Below, piece by piece: positions 1-8,524 of a DNA stretch of 64,000 nt. Position numbers and translations under genes: made by a program. Source of the stretch: CAYRWR01 sp964428015. GTDB taxonomy: Bacteria > Spirochaetota > Brevinematia > Brevinematales > CAYRWR01. Each line of letters opens with the position of its first letter. Position 1 is the first letter of the stretch. The notes under the pieces are model-generated. The model worked only from the letters and a program-made list of their open reading frames with translations, did no database searches and was not told the origin of the DNA. The stretch is taken from contig CAYRWR010000004.1 in assembly GCA_964428015.1 (NCBI GenBank), positions 1 through 64,000 of the forward strand, given 5' to 3'.

Positions 1-1032
1 GTTTCCCAGGAGATGCAGGGCACTATGTTCTCCCTGGGAGTCAATCGTGTGGGGCAGAAAGCATCCGGAGCCATGATCAGCTTGGGTCTCAATCTGGTAG
101 ATCAGGATATGCAGGGAGTTCAGTTTACACTGGGAAACAATCAGGTCGGCGATAGTATGCGCGGATTACAGCTATCACTGGGTATCAATATAGCTGGAAA
201 ACATATGCAGGGAATACAGCTGTCTACCGGTGCCAACATATCCACTCTTAATCTACAAGGGATACAGATGGCGGTAGGTTATAATTATACTGGATCAACT
301 ATGATAGGAATTCAATCAGCTGTGGGTGTGAATATCACCAAAGGGAATATGATCGGTGCTCAGCTTTCTGCCGGAGTAAACATTGTAGATACCTTTGCCA
401 ATGGACTTCAGTTGGGTATGGTCAATATTGCCCATGATCAGCTCCTGGGAGGCCAGGTCGGATTAGTAAATATCGGTAAAAAGATTCAAGGTGTTCAGAT
501 TGGTCTGATTAATATCGCTGATGATGTCTCGGGACTACCTCTGGGTCTGATCAATATCATTCGTAATGGAAATAACCGCTGGCATCTTTGGTCAGATGAG
601 ACCGGTGCTCAAAATCTTGGGTTCTCCATGGGAAGCAAGTACATGTATTCAATATATAATGTGGCAATTCCCCTGACCAATACGCACCTGAATCTGGGTC
701 TGGGATTAGGACTGCATTTTCCCGGTAAAAAAAATCTGTATGTGGAAGTGGAAGCTATGGCAGAATATATCCTGCCTCTGGATGGTTCATTTAAGTGGTG
801 GTGGGAGCCTGGCGCCATCAACCGCATGATGTACATAGGACGTGTCAGCCTGGGTATTAAACTGGGTAAACATTTTAGCATCGCCGGGGGCTTGAGCTAT
901 AATATATATCAGCCCAATGGCGCGACAGATGACTATAATATTCATCCGGTTCACGAAGTAGAAGCTGCCTGGGTCAACGACAACATACGAAGCTGGCCGG
1001 GGATGTTTTTGGCACTCTACTTTTATCATTAA
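1..1032 (+). CDS. Repeat-containing surface protein, LA_2272-like (5' end missing)
   Basis: The frame is open from base 1, so this is the C-terminal part of a longer protein. Residues up to about 195 are tandem repeats of about 16 residues, of the form M-x-G-x-Q-x-S-x-G-x-N-x-x-G-x-x, shortening to 14-15 residues toward the end. This is the pattern of the LA_2272 surface repeat family known from Leptospira and relatives. The last 140 residues alternate polar and aromatic residues and end in a terminal aromatic-rich strand (LALYFYH), as expected for an outer-membrane beta-barrel segment. Likely location is the outer membrane or cell surface; the function is unknown. It ends 8 bases before a strong terminator, so it closes its transcription unit. 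Confidence 0.65.
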   Translation, partial: VSQEMQGTMFSLGVNRVGQKASGAMISLGLNLVDQDMQGVQFTLGNNQVGDSMRGLQLSLGINIAGKHMQGIQLSTGANISTLNLQGIQMAVGYNYTGSTMIGIQSAVGVNITKGNMIGAQLSAGVNIVDTFANGLQLGMVNIAHDQLLGGQVGLVNIGKKIQGVQIGLINIADDVSGLPLGLINIIRNGNNRWHLWSDETGAQNLGFSMGSKYMYSIYNVAIPLTNTHLNLGLGLGLHFPGKKNLYVEVEAMAEYILPLDGSFKWWWEPGAINRMMYIGRVSLGIKLGKHFSIAGGLSYNIYQPNGATDDYNIHPVHEVEAAWVNDNIRSWPGMFLALYFYH

Positions 1033-1040
1033 TAAAACTT

Positions 1041-1067
1041 CACCCCCTGAAAAGGGGGTGTTTTTTT
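1041..1067 (+). terminator. Rho-independent terminator
   Basis: CACCCCC and GGGGGTG arms around a TGAAAA loop (8-bp stem including flanking pairs), followed by seven T. It ends the surface-repeat gene. Confidence 0.9.
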
Positions 1068-1084
1068 GGCTATTGAATCTAGGA

Positions 1085-1112
1085 TTGACAAATCTATTGT
1101 AAATGATATAAT
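1085..1112 (+). promoter_or_regulatory. Sigma-70-type promoter
   Basis: TTGACA at 1085-1090 and TATAAT at 1107-1112 with a 16-base spacer. It lies 28 bases before the next start codon and drives the five-gene operon 1141-6260. Confidence 0.85.
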
Positions 1113-1140
1113 TGTAAATAATTAAATTTCAAGGCAGTAT

Positions 1141-2007
1141 ATGAAAATTCAGCTGGATGAAGCAATCCGCTTGACGGAGAAATACGGTTCAGAAGATGTA
1201 CCACTGGTATTTTTGAATGATATGTATCTCAATACCGGAGCAGGGATGCTGCAGCTGTCCCAGGGTATGAAGTTTGACGGCACCCAGGCAGATATGATGA
1301 TCAATGCCAATCTCAAAGAATTTGAGATTGTCTTCACAGAAAAGATCCTGGCAAAACTGATAGCCACATTCCCAGACCGTTACCGCTATCCCCTGGGACG
1401 ATTGGAATTTATGGACCTGGATCGCCTCATTGACACTCTTGACGCCGCCAATCGAATGACAAAAAGAAAACGAAATGTAATCTCTTCCACAGAAATATAT
1501 AAGAAAAGTGCCAATGGACTATATGAAACTACACTACGTTACGGTGAGAAGCTCAGTTACACTCGGTGGAATGAGATTAAATCCAGGTTGGGTCGTAATT
1601 CCAGTATTGATTACCGGTTGGATGAAGTGGGCATTATCATCTTTATTATGATGAAGCCTGGTGAATCCAATTACATGCAGAAATTTATGAATAACACAGA
1701 ACTTATCAGCCTGATTGTAGAGCACAAAGAAGAATTTGACATTACCATTTCCCCTGACTTTAACCCTAATACCGATATTTTCCCCATAGATAACAAGACT
1801 GATTTGCTGCAGACTTATGTTGATAAAAAAGCCAGATTAATAATCATAGGCGATGAATTGAATGAAGAATATAAAATGGCATTAGCTCAAATCAAACACT
1901 ATGATCGCTATGCCAGGATGATGGTAGTAAAGAATCCTAACCCTACTCAGAAAAAAGAGATCATCACCACAATTAAAAAAGTATATAACCAGAATTTGTG
2001 GGATTAA
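1141..2007 (+). CDS. Hypothetical protein, first gene of an ABC/acyltransferase operon
   Basis: A 288-residue protein with no signal peptide and no clear membrane segment; I do not recognise a family. It is mixed alpha/beta and rich in charged residues. A central stretch (about residues 160-175, DEVGIIIFIMM) and another near 225 (ARLIIIGDEL) look like buried strands of an alpha/beta fold. It starts 28 bases after a consensus promoter and is followed after 4 bases by a small FtsX-like permease and an ABC ATPase. It may therefore be a cytoplasmic partner or regulator of that transporter (inference from position only). The start ATG has a weak AAGG ribosome site. Confidence 0.75.
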   Translation: MKIQLDEAIRLTEKYGSEDVPLVFLNDMYLNTGAGMLQLSQGMKFDGTQADMMINANLKEFEIVFTEKILAKLIATFPDRYRYPLGRLEFMDLDRLIDTLDAANRMTKRKRNVISSTEIYKKSANGLYETTLRYGEKLSYTRWNEIKSRLGRNSSIDYRLDEVGIIIFIMMKPGESNYMQKFMNNTELISLIVEHKEEFDITISPDFNPNTDIFPIDNKTDLLQTYVDKKARLIIIGDELNEEYKMALAQIKHYDRYARMMVVKNPNPTQKKEIITTIKKVYNQNLWD

Positions 2008-2011
2008 TACT

Positions 2012-2482
2012 ATGTGGGCAAAAATAAAGAATATCCTTTGGCTAAACCTGAAAAAAATGAGGGTGCATGCCTTTTGGCGGATATTGTATATCAGTATCAA
2101 TTTCATGCTTTTTTTCAGTGCTTCACTCACCCTGGCTGACGGTACTTTCCTGGATCCGGGGCTGATCCTGTTTATTTTCATTCTGGCCAGTTTGGCAAAC
2201 ATACTATTCCTTTACGCCAAAATGCATTCTGAGCAAAATGCTATTTCCCTCCTCAGAAGCATGGGAGCATCCCGTTTGTTTATCATCATTGACTATGAAA
2301 CAGAAAATGTACTTCAATTCATCATCGCTCTGATATTCTTCTCTTTCAGTCTTTTCATAAAACCAGCCAATTTAAAATATTTCCTCATCACTCAGCTGGA
2401 ACTGGTTGTAATAGTTTTATCCACCCTTATCTTATCCCTGCTGCATATCCGTAAAACAGAAAAAATGCTGAGGATAAAATAA
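2012..2482 (+). CDS. Small FtsX-like membrane protein
   Basis: A 156-residue protein with four predicted transmembrane segments (about residues 23-43, 49-68, 103-118 and 124-143). Between segments 2 and 3 is NAISLLRSMGASRLFI, which resembles the 'coupling' sequence LRAxGAsrxxI of FtsX/LolC/MacB permeases. The large extracytoplasmic domain of FtsX is absent. Its stop overlaps the start of the ABC ATPase by one base (TAATG), so the two very probably form a transporter or a mechanotransmission unit. It could be an FtsX analogue reduced to a membrane core. Substrate unknown. Confidence 0.75.
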   Translation: MWAKIKNILWLNLKKMRVHAFWRILYISINFMLFFSASLTLADGTFLDPGLILFIFILASLANILFLYAKMHSEQNAISLLRSMGASRLFIIIDYETENVLQFIIALIFFSFSLFIKPANLKYFLITQLELVVIVLSTLILSLLHIRKTEKMLRIK

Positions 2483-3183
2483 TGGATATCCGTTTAATCA
2501 ATCTCCATAAACGATACCGTTCCGAGGAAGGTGAATATATTGAGGCTTTGCAGGGTATTAACCTTGATCTCAATGCTCAGAATTATCTTTGTTTTGTGGG
2601 GCCTTCCGGAAGCGGCAAGAGTTCACTTCTAAATTGTATCACAGGTACCTTCCGTCCCAGTATAGGAGATATCTATTGGGGAAAGCTATCTCTGCAGAAT
2701 AGCTCGGACAAATTGATTTCAGAATACCGGCGTAGTCACTTTGGAGTAGTTTTCCAAAATCCTCAGTTTATCCCGGAACTCACTGTAGAAGAAAATATCC
2801 TCCTACCTCTGGTCATCAATGGTATTGATATTCAGCAAAAACTTCCCTATCTGGAAACACTGATGGAGAAATTCAAAATTAAACAACTTTATAAAAGGCT
2901 ACCCCAACACCTCAGTGGAGGTGAACAAAAGAAAGTCTCCATTGTAAGGGCTCTGATCCATAATCCCAGTGTTCTTATTGCAGATGAACCGACTTCCAAT
3001 CTGGATGAACAGAGTTCTTATGAAGTATTCAGTATCTTCTATCATTTAAACGAAATGGGATTAACAGTGATTGTAGCAACACATGATGAGAGGTTTTCCA
3101 AATACGCTAAAGAAATCTATTTCCTGGATAATGGTAAAATAACCCACTTTGAGAGCCGAAAAAGAAAGCCAAATCTGGTTTAA
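2482..3183 (+). CDS. ABC transporter ATP-binding protein, LolD/FtsE/MacB type
   Basis: A 233-residue ATPase with all motifs intact: Walker A GPSGSGKSS (about 40-48), Q-loop FQNPQF (about 92), signature LSGGEQKK (about 145), Walker B VLIADEP (about 163-169), D-loop SNLDEQ and H-loop ATHDE. The length and SGGEQ type fit the FtsE/LolD/MacB family, which works with FtsX-type permeases in lipoprotein release, peptide export or cell-wall hydrolase control. It is translationally coupled to the small FtsX-like gene upstream. Because the partner lacks a periplasmic domain, a LolD or MacB role is not established. Confidence 0.9.
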   Translation: MDIRLINLHKRYRSEEGEYIEALQGINLDLNAQNYLCFVGPSGSGKSSLLNCITGTFRPSIGDIYWGKLSLQNSSDKLISEYRRSHFGVVFQNPQFIPELTVEENILLPLVINGIDIQQKLPYLETLMEKFKIKQLYKRLPQHLSGGEQKKVSIVRALIHNPSVLIADEPTSNLDEQSSYEVFSIFYHLNEMGLTVIVATHDERFSKYAKEIYFLDNGKITHFESRKRKPNLV

Positions 3184-3235
3184 TCTAATTATTTACAAGT
3201 CAACAATGTCATTTTTTATATAAACAGGAGAAACA

Positions 3236-4468
3236 ATGGCTAAAGGAGAATTAACTTACTGGAAAAGCTGGTTTCGATTTTTAAAAAGTACCCTGGTACC
3301 TTCATTAATGAAAAGACATAAAATCACATATACTGATGTAGATAATGTAGCATCTATTCCAGCACCCTATATTTTATGCGCTAATCATATCAATTTTTGG
3401 GATCCATTCATGCTGAATAGTGCCCTATCCGAAAGAATACATTATATTGTATCAGATTCCAATTTTCGCGCCCCCTTGCGCCGCAAATTTTTAAATATGG
3501 TAGGCAGTATCCCCAAGGCCAAGTCTACCAGTGATGTCCGTACTATCAAAATGATCCTGCAGGTAATTCGTGAAAAAGGGGTCATAGGTTTATTCCCGGA
3601 AGGAATCCGAAGCTGGGAAGGCAGGACTGCTCCTATTTTTTTCTCAGCAGCAAAACTGATTAAGAGGCTTAAAATACCGGTGATCACAGCTCGTATTAAG
3701 GGAGCTTTTTTTAGCAAGCCCCGCTGGTCCAGCCGCAGCAGTCATGGTAAAATAGAAATTGAGTATCATCTGGCTTTTACACCAGAAGATCTTGAGAAAA
3801 CTTCTGAAGAAAAAATTCAGGAGAAGCTCACACTACTTCTTAAACATGATGAAGTGGAATATCAGAAAACAGCGCAGACAATCTATAAAGGTGACCATAA
3901 AGCAGAAGGATTAGAATACGCCCTATACCGTTGCCCCCAATGCAATTCACTTAGCACATTAACCGGAAAAGGGAATGCACTGCATTGCAAGCATTGCGGA
4001 AATACCATTAAAATCAGTGAAACCTGGGCATTTCTACCGGCAAATTCCCAGGATCAAGTGACTTACGATAATATCAGAGACTGGTTTGACTGGCAGGATA
4101 CTATCCTAAGAAAAGATATTGAAAATCATCTGAATCAAAAAATAAAAAAAGAATTCTTTTCGGATTCAGGCGCTCTTCTTTATCATCTTCAACCTCCCTA
4201 TAAAATGATCCTGGATGACCAGGGAATTGCTAAAATGACCTCTGAAGGTGTATATCTGGAAGGGAAAAAGGGAGTTAGATTTTTCCCTTTGACTGAGATA
4301 AAAGCGTCTAACATACAGGATGATGAAAAACTGGAATTTAAAGTAGATAACATCACATACCGTCTGGATTTTTCAGGAAAAGTATCCGCAGTTAAATGGA
4401 ATAAAGCGATTAAACACTTTAAGGAATTACAAGGAATCCACGAACCCAGTCAGGTGAGCAGCCTGTAA
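3236..4468 (+). CDS. 1-acyl-sn-glycerol-3-phosphate acyltransferase (PlsC family) with C-terminal zinc ribbon
   Basis: The N-terminal half is a PlsC-type acyltransferase: catalytic H51-x4-D56 in NHINFWD, and the phosphate-binding FPEGIRS at about 120-126. The family acylates lysophosphatidic acid in phospholipid synthesis at the inner membrane. Unlike usual PlsC (about 240 aa) it is 410 aa. Residues about 232-260 contain two C-x2-C knuckles (CPQC and CKHC) typical of a zinc ribbon, followed by about 150 residues of unknown fold that look PH-like or beta-rich. Ribosome site AGGAG 6 bases before ATG. Third to fourth position of an operon with an ABC module and a GltS-like carrier. Confidence 0.88.
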   Translation: MAKGELTYWKSWFRFLKSTLVPSLMKRHKITYTDVDNVASIPAPYILCANHINFWDPFMLNSALSERIHYIVSDSNFRAPLRRKFLNMVGSIPKAKSTSDVRTIKMILQVIREKGVIGLFPEGIRSWEGRTAPIFFSAAKLIKRLKIPVITARIKGAFFSKPRWSSRSSHGKIEIEYHLAFTPEDLEKTSEEKIQEKLTLLLKHDEVEYQKTAQTIYKGDHKAEGLEYALYRCPQCNSLSTLTGKGNALHCKHCGNTIKISETWAFLPANSQDQVTYDNIRDWFDWQDTILRKDIENHLNQKIKKEFFSDSGALLYHLQPPYKMILDDQGIAKMTSEGVYLEGKKGVRFFPLTEIKASNIQDDEKLEFKVDNITYRLDFSGKVSAVKWNKAIKHFKELQGIHEPSQVSSL

Positions 4469-4481
4469 CAGGAGGTAAAAA

Positions 4482-6260
4482 ATGAAAAGATTGTTTGTTC
4501 TGTTATTCTTGGTATTTATTTCTATCATTCCCAAATTATATTCACAACCAGTGGAATCCTGGAAAATCGATTGCAATCTGACCAATGTAAATAAAACTAC
4601 ATTACTGCAAATTAGAGTGAGTATGAAGCAGGCCCCGGTGAATAGCCAGGTCTGGGTTAACCTACAGGATTTTTCAATTCCTGATCAAGTTTTAACAAAA
4701 TCACAGGATTCAGTATGGCAAAATCAGTGGATAATTCCTTATTCTCAAATCACCAAAGAAGTTTTTAATATCCCTGTCACTATAACAAATCAAAGCGGCC
4801 CCTTGCTCTCAACCAACATTACAGTATTTTATAATAACCTACCCTCTCAATCTATGCAGGGCTGGCAGTCGGTATTACAGATATTATTTTTGTCCCTACT
4901 TCTGGCAATAGCAACACTTTTAAAACGGATAATTCCCTTTTTCCAACGTTTCCTTATTCCCAATGCTATTATCGCAGGATTCCTGGGTTTATTATTAGGC
5001 CGACAGGTATTGGGATTGATTCCTTTTTCAGACGATCTGCTGCTTAATCTGGTTTATCACCTCATGGCTGTCGGCTTCATCGCACTAGCCCTTCAGGATA
5101 AAGACAAGGCACATAAAAGTACAGCTGTACCTGCCGGAGCCTATATTGTGTCTACATATTTGATACAGGCAATTCTAGGATTGGGCTTGATGATGATTAT
5201 TTTTTATATTTTCGACCCTAATATTTTCACACCAATGGGATTGTTACTACCTTTAGGCTATGGCCAGGGGCCAGGACAGGCCTTTTCAATTGGAAGTAAA
5301 TGGGAAAGCCTGGCAGGGCCGACGGGAGCATTCCGGGGATTGACAGGTGGTGGTAATATTGGGGTTTCCATTGCTACTATGGGTTTCCTGTGGGCCACCT
5401 TCGGTGGTGTTATATACATGAATATATTAAACCGGAAGAAAAAAGAACATCAAAAAAGTGAACCAGTGGTGCATAAAAGCCTGGTAGAAATTGAAAAGAA
5501 AGGGGATGTACCTCTGACTGAATCTATTGACAGAATGACAATCCAGATTTTCCTTATAGGAATCGTATATATCTTGAGCTATTTCACTCTAATTTTACTT
5601 TCCTGGCTTCTCCCGCAACTGGGAAATTTTGGAAGTAACCTGGCTCGTATGTTCTGGGGATTCCATTTTGTATTTGGTACCGGTTACGCCCTTCTCTTGC
5701 GCTGGATTATTCAAAAGCTGAAAAAGCAAAAACTATTAAAGCGGAACTATCCTAATAATTATATCCTGCATCGTATTGCGGGAAGTTCCTTTGATTTAAT
5801 GATAGCTGCTGCTATCGCGGCAATTTCCATCAAAATATTTCTGGCTAACTGGATACCCATTATGCTTATGTCTCTTTTAGGTGGAATCGTCACTTTATGG
5901 TGGGTGCAATGGATTGCCCGTAAATACTACAAAGATCATGCCACAGAGTATTCTCTGGCTATGTTCGGGATGTTGACAGGAACTATCCCTACAGGTATGG
6001 CCCTGCTCAAGGAAGTTGACCCTGGTCTTCAGACTCCTGTATCCCAGGATCTGGTTGAGGGTTCCGGTACTGCGCTGATTTTTGCCGTACCTATTTTGCT
6101 CCTGCTTCCCGTTGCAGTTAAGGGCTACACCCATAGCCAGCCTATCTTATATTGGGTAAGCCTGGGTTTGTTTACTCTGAGTTTGCTGCTTCTTCTGTTT
6201 ATTATCCACAAGACTAGAACAGCAGGAACCAAACCGAAAGAAAGCAAGAAGAAAAAGTGA
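4482..6260 (+). CDS. GltS-like sodium/glutamate symporter-family protein with N-terminal extracytoplasmic domain
   Basis: 592 residues. Residues 1-22 are a signal peptide, about 23-130 form a beta-rich extracytoplasmic domain, and from about 137 on is a polytopic membrane domain with about 10-11 segments. The latter carries features of the Na+:glutamate symporter (GltS) family: IPNAIIAGFLGL near the start, the glycine-rich GYGQGPGQAFSIG, and GGGNIGVSIATMG. Normal GltS is about 400 residues and lacks the extra N-terminal domain, so this is an unusual architecture. Substrate cannot be assigned; acidic amino acid uptake coupled to Na+ is the family role. Last gene of the operon, preceded by AGGAGGT and followed by a strong terminator. 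Confidence 0.78.
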   Translation: MKRLFVLLFLVFISIIPKLYSQPVESWKIDCNLTNVNKTTLLQIRVSMKQAPVNSQVWVNLQDFSIPDQVLTKSQDSVWQNQWIIPYSQITKEVFNIPVTITNQSGPLLSTNITVFYNNLPSQSMQGWQSVLQILFLSLLLAIATLLKRIIPFFQRFLIPNAIIAGFLGLLLGRQVLGLIPFSDDLLLNLVYHLMAVGFIALALQDKDKAHKSTAVPAGAYIVSTYLIQAILGLGLMMIIFYIFDPNIFTPMGLLLPLGYGQGPGQAFSIGSKWESLAGPTGAFRGLTGGGNIGVSIATMGFLWATFGGVIYMNILNRKKKEHQKSEPVVHKSLVEIEKKGDVPLTESIDRMTIQIFLIGIVYILSYFTLILLSWLLPQLGNFGSNLARMFWGFHFVFGTGYALLLRWIIQKLKKQKLLKRNYPNNYILHRIAGSSFDLMIAAAIAAISIKIFLANWIPIMLMSLLGGIVTLWWVQWIARKYYKDHATEYSLAMFGMLTGTIPTGMALLKEVDPGLQTPVSQDLVEGSGTALIFAVPILLLLPVAVKGYTHSQPILYWVSLGLFTLSLLLLLFIIHKTRTAGTKPKESKKKK

Positions 6261-6274
6261 TTATACTTCGAAAT

Positions 6275-6316
6275 AAAAAAAAGGGACGATTTTTCAAAAT
6301 CGTCCCTTTTTTTTTA
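6275..6316. terminator. Bidirectional terminator between convergent genes
   Basis: GGGACGATTTT and AAAATCGTCCC arms form an 11-bp stem flanked by A8 on the left and T9 on the right, so it can work for both the GltS-like gene (plus) and the 6330-7124 gene (minus). Confidence 0.92.
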
Positions 6317-6329
6317 ATCTGAAAATTTA

Positions 6330-7124
6330 TTAATCAAATTCATTATATACTACTGCAAAAATCAGATACAATTCCCGCTTGGAGAATTTCTGGCCCTGAC
6401 TTAAAAGTCTTTTTTCCAGTTCAGGACGTGTCAGGTTTGGAGCTTCTTTCCTTATTTCCACAACTTTTTTTAACAACTGTTGATCTACAGGATACACCTT
6501 ACCAAACAAGCCCCGGTTTTGAAGAGACATAAGGGCAATTTTAAGCCGATAATTGTCCAATTGCAGCACTTCTACACTTTGATCCAATTCTTCCAGTTTA
6601 GCCAGAATGTAATCAGGGTCATTTCTTTTGATATAAGCGTCCGGGTTCTTGAGAGCCTGATCCATTTTTTTAAGTAATTCCGTCTCATTGATATACAGAC
6701 CTTTTATCCTCATAAACACTGCACCCTTCATCATCCGGAAATCATAGACCATATCCTGATCAAATGCCAAAAAGATTCCCGCGGGAATGAAGCTGCTAAT
6801 ATCATTCCCTTCTAGTTTCAGGCTTTCCGGTAATACAACAATCTTAAGGATTCCTTCTTCAATATCAAAACGTATTTCTCTGATTTTAAGGCTGTTCCAC
6901 CCCTGAAATTCTTTAAAATAGGCAACAACCCTATCCTGCATTTTTTCTGATAGTTCACCTGAATAACTGATACTAAAAGAGCGATTCAATGAATCATTTA
7001 TCTGGAGGTGAGTCTTTTCATCCACATTGGTGGTGGAAATCATCGTATACCCTTTGGTTGTCCATTCCCAGCCATAAAAAGGTATAAAGGAAAGAAGAAA
7101 TATTAAAATAAACAGTTTTCTCAT
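6330..7124 (-). CDS. Secreted hypothetical protein
   Basis: 264 residues with an N-terminal signal peptide (MRKLFILIFLLSFIPFYG) and no lipobox. The body is soluble with several beta-strand-like stretches up to about residue 150 and a helical C-terminal part. I do not recognise a family. The start ATG overlaps the stop of the upstream coiled-coil gene by 4 bases (ATGA) and it is the last of three overlapping genes headed by a nucleotide cyclase. A periplasmic partner of that signalling unit is possible, by position only. Confidence 0.75.
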   Translation of the reverse strand: MRKLFILIFLLSFIPFYGWEWTTKGYTMISTTNVDEKTHLQINDSLNRSFSISYSGELSEKMQDRVVAYFKEFQGWNSLKIREIRFDIEEGILKIVVLPESLKLEGNDISSFIPAGIFLAFDQDMVYDFRMMKGAVFMRIKGLYINETELLKKMDQALKNPDAYIKRNDPDYILAKLEELDQSVEVLQLDNYRLKIALMSLQNRGLFGKVYPVDQQLLKKVVEIRKEAPNLTRPELEKRLLSQGQKFSKRELYLIFAVVYNEFD

Positions 7125-8524
7125 TTATTTTCCTCCTGTTTTAAAAGCAGGATCTTATCCAATGATTTGATCCGGTTGGTAGGGGATTGTTCCAGCACTG
7201 TTACCTGATAACTGTCTTTCAAAGGCGTAAGGCTAACTTTGGCAATAAATTGCTGATCACCCCGAAATACAATAGCCTGGTCGCCTTTTTGAACCTGATA
7301 TATATCATCTATGAAAGCCACAATCTTCTGTGGATTACGTGCATCCAGGATATAGCCGCTCTCCCTGTTATCTGTGGCATAAGACTGAAGAGCCCAGCGG
7401 TAATAGTCCAGCAGTTGTATCTTTTCACTTAGCCGGTTGGCCAGACTATACCAAAGATACTCGTACTCATGTAAACTCAGGTAATGCAGGAAAAGGAGTT
7501 CATCCAAAGCTGGAGCAACAGAGTTGGTATAAGGGATGGCATCCAGTCTACCCAGGATCGCATCCATAAAAACCTGCTGTTTCCTTAAATTATCGAATTC
7601 AGCCAAACTAAATATTTTTTCTTTTTCCAATACCAACTGATAGTCCCAAATCTTGTTATAAGTTTTGGAATCCCCGTTATATCGTGGAGTGGCCTGAGAA
7701 ACAGCATCAACCACTCCTGCTTCTTTGAGCACCTGTTTGATACTAAAACGCGGATTGTATTTCAATATGAGGATATCCTGAAGTTGTTTGTTGTATTTTT
7801 CAATTCTTTTTATTTCAGCTTCATGTTCATTATTCATCTGTTTCTTTTCAGCTTCAAAATCCTTGCGCATCTTCTGCATTTGAAGTTCATATAATTTCTG
7901 ATAGCTGTTCATCACGGTTTCGGTTTTCTGGGCCGATTTCATGACTTCAGAATCCATCTGGTTATACTCTGTTTCCAACTCTGCTACTTCGATCTTTTTA
8001 TCTGCTATTTTTCTTTCATACTGTACGTTAACAGATTCCATTCTTTGTTTCTGAAGCTTATCCAGAACAGCTAATTTTTCATTTTTCTCTTGTGAGGATA
8101 AATCACCATTATTCAGTACCAGCTGTTTTTCCTGGTTAATCCCTTCCTTGACCTGATACATCTTTTCCTGACGTTCTTTATCCAGATCATTCAAATCAGC
8201 TCTGGCTTGATTAAGTTTGTATTCTACTTTTTTGGCTGATCCCAGGAGTTCTTCCAGATTTAGATCTTCAAAATCACTGATGTTGATTTCAGTCTTCTGA
8301 AAACGGTTTTGTATCATGATGGAAAAAAAGAAAGATGCTCCCAGAATAAACAGCATGAAAATCATTAACAGAATATATGCTGTCACCTTTTTTTCCCGTT
8401 TCGTACGGGAAAATTCTCTTTCCAGAGAATAGATTTCAGGTGCGCCACCCGACTCAATAATAGCATTCTTGAGGAATATATTGTCTGAATCTTCCGGCCT
8501 GGTTACTTTGTTTGCATTGTCCAT
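7121..8524 (-). CDS. Single-pass membrane protein with long coiled coil
   Basis: 467 residues from ATG at 8524. This start has GGAAGGG 4 bases upstream, while an ATG 24 bases earlier has none. One transmembrane segment lies at about residues 48-70, followed by a long coiled coil (about 75-260, rich in E, K, Q and L heptads) and a C-terminal soluble domain (about 265-467) with beta-rich end. It overlaps the cyclase gene by 22 bases and the secreted gene downstream by 4, so the three are co-translated. No family recognised. A structural or scaffold role next to the cyclase is an inference. Confidence 0.78.
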   Translation of the reverse strand: MDNANKVTRPEDSDNIFLKNAIIESGGAPEIYSLEREFSRTKREKKVTAYILLMIFMLFILGASFFFSIMIQNRFQKTEINISDFEDLNLEELLGSAKKVEYKLNQARADLNDLDKERQEKMYQVKEGINQEKQLVLNNGDLSSQEKNEKLAVLDKLQKQRMESVNVQYERKIADKKIEVAELETEYNQMDSEVMKSAQKTETVMNSYQKLYELQMQKMRKDFEAEKKQMNNEHEAEIKRIEKYNKQLQDILILKYNPRFSIKQVLKEAGVVDAVSQATPRYNGDSKTYNKIWDYQLVLEKEKIFSLAEFDNLRKQQVFMDAILGRLDAIPYTNSVAPALDELLFLHYLSLHEYEYLWYSLANRLSEKIQLLDYYRWALQSYATDNRESGYILDARNPQKIVAFIDDIYQVQKGDQAIVFRGDQQFIAKVSLTPLKDSYQVTVLEQSPTNRIKSLDKILLLKQEENK

